DNA of 64,000 bases, from contig JAREIK010001333.1 in the NCBI GenBank assembly GCA_029783825.1, positions 397,090 to 461,089 of the forward strand, read 5' to 3'. The position numbers were made by a program, and so were the translations under genes. This DNA comes from Sapria himalayana (Eukaryota > Streptophyta > Magnoliopsida > Malpighiales > Rafflesiaceae). Positions 58,907 through 64,000 of this stretch are shown in pieces. The notes beneath the pieces were generated by a model that made no database searches, had not been told where the DNA came from, and was given only the letters and a program-made list of their open reading frames with translations. The number at the start of each line of letters is the position of its first letter. Position 1 is the first letter of the stretch.

Positions 58907-61900
58907 TGAAATATATGCTTTATTGGTATATATATGTTTATATATAAGTTTAAATTAAAAAAAAAATAATGATCCCAATTTTTGAAAGCAAAGACTAGTA
59001 TCAAAATTACTCTTTAAAAAAATAAATTGCAAATGTTTTTGAATTCAAAAATTATTTTTTTAAGTGGTTTTGAAATTGAAAATTTTTTGGTTTTTTTTTA
59101 TTTTGGACACTATTGTTTTTATTTTTTTAAAGAGTTTGAAATTGGAAAATCATTGGTTTTCCGATTTTGGCTGTCCAAAGCATAAATATTTTTAATGCTT
59201 TTGGGTATGTTTGTTTAAAAAGTATTAAAAAGGAAACCAAAAATGCAAATATTTTTGTAGTGGGATCTCTAATTATAATTTTTATTTATTATTATTATCC
59301 ATTATATTCAACGTTGAAAGATGTAACATGTATAATATTAAAATAATAATGAAAAAATCACATTGCATTATTATTATATTACATGAAAATAAATAATAAA
59401 AAATTACTTGTACACTTGATCATTAGCATTTCTATGTGCACTAATGACTAATCGCATAAAATATATAATCAATACATAATGAGTATAATCAATGTTTAAG
59501 CTAAAAAATGAAAAATTTAAAAATTAAATATAATATCATAACCTTGTTTAAGCTAGTGTATGGTATCTTTACACTCAGATTTGGGAAAAAAATGTTGAGA
59601 CTATGTTTTGCCTTATATGTTGTTCTATCCATAGTTATTTAAGGCGCAAGGCGCACTGAGGCGCAAAAGCCTTTTGGGGCCTTAAGGCGCATGCGCACTT
59701 GAGGCATGGGCTTTGTTATTGAGGCGCACCCAGCCTAATACACAAAAATTATATATTTTACTAAATATAGTCTTTAATTTTTATCTAATACTAAATTAAA
59801 AAATATCAAAGATAAAAATCAAATATTAATAGTGCTCCCATCATCCAAATATTCAAAGTTTCAAAACAAAATAACAAACATTAAAAGTTCTAAAACAAAA
59901 ATATCTTTTGAACCTTTTCTTCTTCTTCTTCTCTCCTCTTCAATCAAGTCTTAAGAGTGTTTTGGGAGGGTTGTTTTGAGGGTTTTAGGGTGTAACCTGA
60001 GAAAGAGGGTGTTTTATAGAGCTTAAAATCACAAAACTCCAAAATGGCGTCGTTTTGATTCCTGGAAGACCAAAACGACTTTGTTTTGGAGGTGATATTT
60101 TTTTTATTTTAAATCAGAACCTCAAAACGACGTCGTTTTGAGAGTTTTGTTTTTTAAAAAAAATCAAAATCAATCCAAAACGACGTCGTTTTGGGTTGTT
60201 TTGATTTTTAAAAAAATATAATCCTACCCAAAACGATGTTGTTTTGGGTTGGATCAGCCGAATACGTCGTCTTCCCCGATTCGTTCCTCCTGTGTTTCGT
60301 CTGGTCCTGCCTCTCGCCGCTTTTCCCGCTGTTGTTTTGCTCTTCTTCTCCGATGAAATTTTCAATTTTCGACGGCGAATCCGGCAAAAAAAAGGAGAGA
60401 GGAGAAGAAGAGGAAGAGGAGAAGAAGGGCGTACCTGGCTCGACGCCTGCCGCCGCCGAAACTAGAAGTCGACGCCTGTCGCCGCCGAAACTAGAAGTCG
60501 ACGCCTGCCGCCGCCGAAACTAGAAGTCGACGCCTGCCGCCACCGAAACTAGAAGTCGACGCCTGCTGCACCTCACCCGCCTGCGCCTCGCCTGAAGCGA
60601 GGCATTTTTCCCGGGAGTGGTGGTGCCTGAGCTTTAGGCGCGTCTCATGCACGCCTTTCATAACTGTGGTTCTATCACTTAAAATTCGAAAATTGAAGAC
60701 TTGTTTGATATTGAATATATGAAAATTATTCTCAGAAGCCTCTACATTTGTCTTGCTCTATTTGTAATATCAATCTTGACTAAAAAAATCTCTAAAATTT
60801 ATGTATTCATTTGAGTAAAATATGTAAAGCGAGTGATAACTTAAGTTCACCCTCCCTTTAATTTCTCTTTATCAATCTTATGGTAGATGTTTACGATAAA
60901 CTTTTATACTGTTTAATTGTTTCGGTAGTGATCGTGACTAAGCACATTTAATTTGGAGTTTTATGAGATCTAGTGCATTAGTGATGATTTAAATACATCT
61001 GTTTGATTATCTTAATATTTAAGAAACAAGAAAAAAGAATAATAAAAATATAATAATTATTAGTAATATGAGTATTGACTCTTATGTTGATAATCAAAGA
61101 ACTTGAAATGAAAAAAAGAATAATAAATCCAATTGTACTTGAAGAAAGGGAAGTATCAATTAGTCTTAGAGAGAAGTTTTGTATACTTCTCTCTGGTAAG
61201 TATTGTGATTGATAAATTTTATGAAAATTAATTGATAATTCTGGTAGTCAGAATATCTTTCTCAATATTATATAGTATATTAGATCTTTCTCTAAAATAT
61301 TTATAATAACTATTTGAAATATTGAATTAATCTAATTTGATCCAAACTGAGTTTTAGATGTCACTACTAACAAAGTCGGGACCTTGAACGTGGCTAGAAT
61401 ATCATCTTTTTGAGCAAGATGGTTTAAACAATTAAAACACTTAATTTTTTTGTATTCATTTTCAATGCCAGTGGTAAATGGCAGCCAATGACAATTATTT
61501 TTTTGGTGGGTATGGTGGTAGTGATGCACTATATATATAGTATAAATTTACTATTTAATATTAAAATATTGTAGAAAAGATTATATTATAATAATTTATG
61601 TTTGCATGAAATTATGTAGTATAGAGTTACTTGGAAGACTCTTATATTACAAGCATTTCTTAATTTATATATGTATTGAACACATTAAGTTCAATTTGAA
61701 TACTTTAGAGTACAAATAATCTCCAGACTTAAAAAAAAAAGAAAATAAATGTTAATTTCATCTTTTGGAGTATTTATTAATTTATTTTTTTTTTATTTTT
61801 CTAAATATATAGAAAAGTAATCCTTTTGTGGGAATGTCTCTGAATGGTATATTTTCTTCATGGGCAATAATTTATCTTGTATTTCTTTTTTCTGCAGACA

Positions 61901-63777
61901 TCAATGCCACCATTGTCACCTTTATCTAATCATGAACCTTTTTCTGGGAAGCATAAACTCATTTCCTCCAAAAAGTCGAGTCCATTGGCTGGATTGGGTC
62001 CCCTGCCATGCAAAAAAACACCGCTGTTCTCAGATTCATATTTTCCTCATCTAAAAATGCTTTCTGAAGCTGACGAGCCTAATGGCAATGACAAATTATT
62101 TGCTTGTTCTCTAGAGAATGGAAAAATTGGGGCTCTTTCTGAAAGACCAAAGAATGAAAGGGTGAATCCCAGTCTAATGGAGATATTTGGGAATGTTAAT
62201 GCGGGTAAGATTCATGTAGGTGCCATTATAGGACCTTGGGTAGGAGACCTCACTCATTAAAAGTGATATTAGGACATTTCTCTCTCACGCTACAATGAAA
62301 CCTGCGTATATTACCTACCTAAATCAATGGAGGTCATATCCAATGTACAAGGCATCCCTGCTTAGCAGCTAGCATGGTTTTTGAAGATGTTAATATCTTG
62401 GCAGTCTTATTTTTAAAAAATTAAATGAATTATATTTGATGAGCATCGAATTTGAGACCTATTGCTCTTGGACCAAGATACTCCTCAATACACCAAGGCA
62501 ACTTCTAATACGTAGAGGTGTTAAATGAGTCGTGCCGTACTAGTACGGCCCTGCACTCGACTCTGCCACCATGTCATGCCAGACACAGCACAGTGTATGG
62601 CATGGGAGCTAGTTGGCTGGCACAACTCGTCACGATGACACAGTCGAGTGTAGGGCCATGCCGAATTGTGCTGGACTATCCTTGTCAGAATTCGTTGGGT
62701 GAAAAATGTAATGGGTGGCTGACTTAAGTGGTGGGCCAATTGCAATTGGCCACATAAGCAAGATTCAGCTTACGTGGCCCGATTTTAAAAAAAAAATAAT
62801 TTGCTCCATCAAGCTGTCACTCGACGGGACTTGACTTGTGACTCAAAGCCGCTCCTGGATCTCTGAGCTAGTGCACCGTGCAACATGGGTTGTGACTAGC
62901 CCAACACGAGGCATCACTCACACAAGCCCAACACAGCACAAACTGTGTCATGGGACGACACATTCTAGAACCAGAATGGTTTTGAATCGTGCTCGGGATG
63001 TCCGGCCTGGTAGACATCTCTACTAATACGTGCATGTAATACGAAGACTTTCTATGTGATCGACTATTTAAGTATTATTGTCGATCAAATATTATTTAAT
63101 TTTGGAGTTCTCATGAGATTTAGTATGTTAATATTTATGTAATCATATACAAACCTGCCTAAATTGAATATTACTACTCAAAATTAAATCTATCTTAATT
63201 TATTTATTTATTTTTTGAGTAAAAGCCTCCCCTTGGTTCCATTTCATCTAATTTTGAAAGGTTCTACCGTAATATGGTTTCTCCTCCATTCTAGTAAGAG
63301 ACCTGATATAATGAGCACATTTCAAAATTGGGTGGGAGAAATATCTCAAATCTCCCATTTGAGAATTGCCAGGTGTCTTTTCTTCTTAAAGGGGCTGATA
63401 TTACTACCTATATGCAAGAGCAAGCTTGTTAGTGGCAAAGCTGTGACCTAGAAAACTTTTCGAAGCCATTGCTGTAGTTGATGGGTCTGAATCTGATATC
63501 TTTTTTTGTTTCTGTCGCAGGAATCAATACCAAACAACACCCCAGCACGTGTCTAAGTATTTCCAATAGTCATTCTTCTTTTATGGAGGACTCATCTACT
63601 CCTCTGCTGTCTTTGCCTTTGCTCCCAAAAAAGTGTCGCAATAACTTCAATACTGAAATGGATTCATCAGCTCTTGCACAGGCCCCTGTTGAAACGCCTC
63701 ATGCAGATAACTGTGAAAAAAGCCAGTCACCTTCTTGGAAATTGCCCAAGTCTCCTGAAAAGCCACCGAAGGCTTCC
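48443..63777 (+). CDS. VAL: VAL/HSI2-type B3-domain transcriptional repressor, N-terminal part (5 exons, continues past window)
   Basis: Predicted exons 48443-48576, 48870-48951, 49105-49203, 61898-62204 and 63521-63777 join in frame to about 293 residues. The first 105 residues form the Cys-rich PHD-like module of VAL proteins: CFNFDC, GWRLRSGDFAELCDRC, FCEAFH, GWRCCDSCGK, VHCGC and CTAC. Residues 106 on are a Ser/Pro-rich linker. In the family this module precedes a B3 DNA-binding domain (binding RY/Sph motifs), a CW zinc finger and an EAR motif, and the protein represses seed-maturation genes in the nucleus with Polycomb and histone deacetylase. Those later domains would lie past base 64000. 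The motif spelling is closer to the rice Os07g0563300 type than to the MNASC-type VAL1/VAL2, but the paralogue cannot be fixed. All splice sites are GT-AG. Confidence 0.88.
48870..48951 (+). CDS. VAL: VAL-like exon 2
   Basis: The acceptor is CTAG at 48866-48869 and the donor GTTAGT at 48952. It encodes SAYDEGRFCEAFHVSAPGW and CCDSCGK, the middle of the PHD-like module. Phase fits exon 1 on the left and phase 0 on the right. Confidence 0.92.
49105..49203 (+). CDS. VAL: VAL-like exon 3
   Basis: The acceptor is TTACAG. It encodes RVHCGCIVS, the SLLDGGGVECTAC stretch and KIAV. The donor is either GTGGTA after 49200 or GTACTA after 49203; both keep phase 0. It ends the zinc module. Confidence 0.88.
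49204..51590 (+). other. Intron 3, first part, non-coding
   Basis: Mostly AT-rich. A TA/TG-rich microsatellite lies at about 49470-49525. About 49780-50030 has faint similarity to 57830-58080 (both contain TTTTTGATGGAA followed by ATTATT.GATAATTT and TGCATTATT/TGTATTATT). No protein-coding remnant was identified. Confidence 0.6.
51591..55195 (-). mobile_element. Complete hAT transposon in intron 3 (hAT B, 3605 bp)
   Basis: The ends are TAGAGGTGTCAA (51591-51602) and TTGAAACTTCTA (55184-55195), two mismatches between inverted ends. GTTTTAAC flanks both sides exactly (51583-51590 and 55196-55203), the 8-bp duplication of hAT insertions. Both termini are GC-rich over about 230-370 bp with repeated GGCACGGCAC-type motifs, strongly contrasting with the AT-rich surroundings. 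The single gene inside is a BED/hAT transposase on the minus strand, antisense to the host gene. It appears complete in structure but the transposase is broken. Confidence 0.95.
52348..54136 (-). pseudogene. hAT B transposase, broken by two stops and a frameshift
   Basis: The N-terminus keeps part of a BED zinc finger (GTGRLKRHVELC), but its second Cys is Tyr (CKYY at residues 4-7) and a stop stands just upstream of the ATG at 54136. The catalytic RNase H-like fold follows: SDIWTSHD near 53716, the FDNTSNN motif near 53513, CHMINLIVQAGM near 53415, YCLAASMDPMVKVEG near 52915, and the C-terminal dimerisation region LLTPPVSSIASESAFSVAV near 52510-52450, ending DWEDSRFS. Breaks: a TAA before the FDN motif (about 53535), a one-base frame change near 52975, and a TAA after LNLLQW (about 52565). 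Otherwise it is collinear over about 590 codons. It is related to the older copy at 6871-8955. Confidence 0.9.
55204..56379 (+). other. Intron 3 sequence between hAT B and Copia remnant
   Basis: AT-rich. No coding motif could be assigned; it may include decayed upstream parts of the Copia remnant that follows. Confidence 0.5.
56380..57650 (+). pseudogene. Copia remnant (RT and RNase H region) in intron 3
   Basis: Plus-strand reading shows a YGxKQ-like stretch near 56415-56440, the RT box MLFIVYVDNIYLL at about 56545-56580 (YVDN instead of YVDD), a VDILIEVNI stretch near 56735-56765, and beyond a MITE the RNase H-end motif KKIRKIIISRSNT near 57520-57565. The order and spacing match the Copia RT-RNase H region. 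Many stops. LTRs were not established. Confidence 0.7.
56961..57364. mobile_element. hAT MITE, 404 bp, diverged, in Copia remnant
   Basis: The ends TAGAGGTATGCAA and TTGGACATCCTA are diverged inverted forms of the family terminus. The flanks TAAATATG (56953-56960) and GGTATATG (57365-57372) agree in 5 of 8. The interior has repeated GGCATG/GGCCTA motifs. It is older than the MITEs with perfect duplications. Confidence 0.75.
57651..58214 (+). other. Intron 3 AT-rich stretch
   Basis: About 57830-58080 has faint similarity to 49780-50030 (possible LTR relics of the Copia remnant). A GCATGC-rich patch lies at 58065-58130. Confidence 0.4.
58215..59270. mobile_element. Foldback element around an AT microsatellite
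   Basis: About 58225-58400 and 59090-59270 are imperfect inverted copies: left GGTTTTCTTTTTAATGAACTT and ATCAGAAAACCAAT, right their reverse complements with few changes. The arms of about 180 bp enclose an AT/GT microsatellite and AT-rich DNA. No coding capacity. Ends and target duplication are uncertain. Confidence 0.65.
58555..58905. repeat. AT/GT microsatellite cluster
   Basis: Long runs of (AT)n, (ATAA)n near 58592-58615 and a (GT)n run near 58829-58850. Any reading frame across it is a run of Tyr/Ile and Val/Cys codons, not a gene. Confidence 0.95.
60040..60246. repeat. Cluster of five palindromes CAAAACGACGTCGTTTTG (two exact)
   Basis: Copies at 60040-60057, 60071-60088, 60123-60140, 60176-60193 and 60229-60246. 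The third and fourth are perfect 18-bp palindromes; the others have one to three changes. The centre GACGTC is an ACGT-core site of the kind bZIP proteins bind. Confidence 0.95.
60441..60556. repeat. 29-bp minisatellite, four units
   Basis: The unit CGACGCCTGCCGCCGCCGAA plus nine bases (ending AGAAGT) repeats four times with one or two changes per unit. GC-rich, in the right arm of the 59630-60668 element. Confidence 0.95.
60669..61897 (+). other. Intron 3, last part
   Basis: AT-rich intron with nothing recognisable until the acceptor TCTGCAG at 61891-61897, preceded by a T-rich tract. Confidence 0.6.
61898..62204 (+). CDS. VAL: VAL-like exon 4
   Basis: The acceptor is TCTGCAG (61891-61897) and the donor GTAAGA at 62205, phase 1. 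It encodes a Ser/Pro/Lys-rich linker beginning TSMPPLSPLS and ending FGNVNA, with a stretch LAGLGPLPCKKTP and an acidic segment; similar linkers (Gly-Pro-x-Pro-W-type) lie between the zinc module and B3 in VAL proteins. Confidence 0.82.
62205..62512 (+). other. Intron 4, part before the MITE
   Basis: No further structure was recognised; the stretch near 62440-62500 reads like a decayed repetitive sequence but could not be identified. Confidence 0.5.
62513..63022. mobile_element. hAT MITE, 510 bp, in intron 4
   Basis: The ends TAGAGGTGTTAA and TAGACATCTCTA are variants of the family terminus. CTAATACG flanks both sides exactly (62505-62512 and 63023-63030). The interior is GC-richer with GGCACAAC/GTGCCG motifs. 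It lies between exons 4 and 5 of the VAL-like gene. Confidence 0.92.
63031..63520 (+). other. Intron 4, part after the MITE
   Basis: It ends with a T-rich tract and the acceptor TGTCGCAG. Nothing else was recognised. Confidence 0.6.
63521..63777 (+). CDS. VAL: VAL-like exon 5
   Basis: The acceptor is TGTCGCAG and the phase fits exon 4 (Gly codon split). It encodes INTKQHPSTCLSIS, a Leu/Pro segment and an SP/KP-rich tail (LPKSPEKPPKAS). The preferred donor is GTAAAG after 63777; GTATCC after 63782 is an alternative. Confidence 0.8.
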
Positions 63778-64000
63778 GTAAAGTATCCTTGATGTAATGT
63801 GAAATTTCATGAGTCTTGATATTTGTAATCTTGGGAATTCGGCCTCTAGGTGGGAATTGGGATGGGAAAAGGTTCTTGGGGATGAGCTTATTTTCAGAGC
63901 AAAATTTCTTTTTTTTTTTTTAATGCAAACCTTAGCTTTTCATAGTTCAAATTTATTGATCACTCCTTTGTTTGAGAAAATGTTGAGTGTCAGTGACACT
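63778..64000 (+). other. Start of intron 5
   Basis: It begins GTAAAG and contains a T-run at about 63910-63921. The window ends before the next exon. Confidence 0.6.

Larger units (their letters stand above)
59630..60668. mobile_element. hAT-type non-autonomous element with AAGGCG termini (1039 bp)
   Basis: The left end CATAGTTATTTAAGGCG and the inverted right end CACAGTTATGAAAGGCG match at 14 of 17. GTTCTATC flanks both sides exactly (59622-59629 and 60669-60676), an 8-bp duplication. Termini are rich in AGGCGC motifs. The interior carries a cluster of ACGT palindromes and a 29-bp minisatellite. Reading frames at 60236-60523 are proline/arginine-rich products of these GC-rich repeats, not recognised proteins. 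Confidence 0.9.

Noticed and set aside
60236..60523. Overlapping plus-strand frames of 95 and 73 codons
   Set aside because: They cross the GC-rich part and the 29-bp minisatellite of a non-autonomous element; no domain is recognised.
1..64000. tRNA, rRNA or organelle-derived insertions
   Set aside because: No cloverleaf with matching stems, no conserved rRNA stretch and no plastid or mitochondrial gene sequence was recognised on reading.

Overview
The window is nuclear DNA of a flowering plant: AT-rich, with introns, and made mostly of decayed plant transposable elements of several superfamilies nested in one another. The species cannot be named from the sequence. No tRNA, rRNA, CRISPR, operon or prokaryotic feature was seen. 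Element boundaries marked approximate were placed by eye from repeat alignment.

Layout. 1-3391 is a 5'-truncated (by the window edge) L1-type LINE that joins a minus-strand Copia element (Copia A, 3392-11345). Copia A is split into two halves by a nest: a long-inverted-repeat element with a GAGCTC minisatellite core (about 4197-5431) and an old hAT transposon (5440-10070) that carries two younger hAT MITEs. After a fragment of a hAT terminus and a second GAGCTC foldback (11727-12410), a minus-strand Copia (Copia B, about 12640-25480) is split by a plus-strand Athila-like Ty3/gypsy element (about 14730-22086) that has gag and protease but no visible reverse transcriptase. A second Athila-like copy (about 26600-31208) carries 680-bp tandem repeats, and its LTR faces an inverted LTR copy (about 31240-33560) that contains a MITE with a perfect target duplication. 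33576-42107 is a minus-strand gypsy element with both LTRs, a 5-bp target duplication, primer-binding site and polypurine tract, but a badly deleted interior. 42393-47400 is a plus-strand Copia (Copia C) with an inactivated polyprotein.

The one host gene is on the plus strand from 48443 to beyond the window end. It encodes the N-terminal part of a VAL/HSI2-type B3-domain transcriptional repressor: three small exons build a Cys-rich PHD-like zinc module, and two further exons encode a low-complexity linker. The B3 domain would lie past base 64000. Its third intron is about 12.7 kb and holds a complete 3605-bp hAT transposon with a perfect 8-bp target duplication, a Copia remnant, a foldback element, and a 1039-bp hAT-type element with its own perfect 8-bp duplication. 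Its fourth intron holds a 510-bp hAT MITE with a perfect duplication.

Taken together, at least seven hAT-type insertions share the terminus TAGAGGTGTCAA (or close variants), and two related hAT transposase genes, both broken, are present in the same window. The most unusual structures are the GAGCTC foldback elements, the G-box-bearing minisatellite inside the gypsy LTRs, the head-to-head LTR pair, and a tandem duplication across the protease motif of Copia A.
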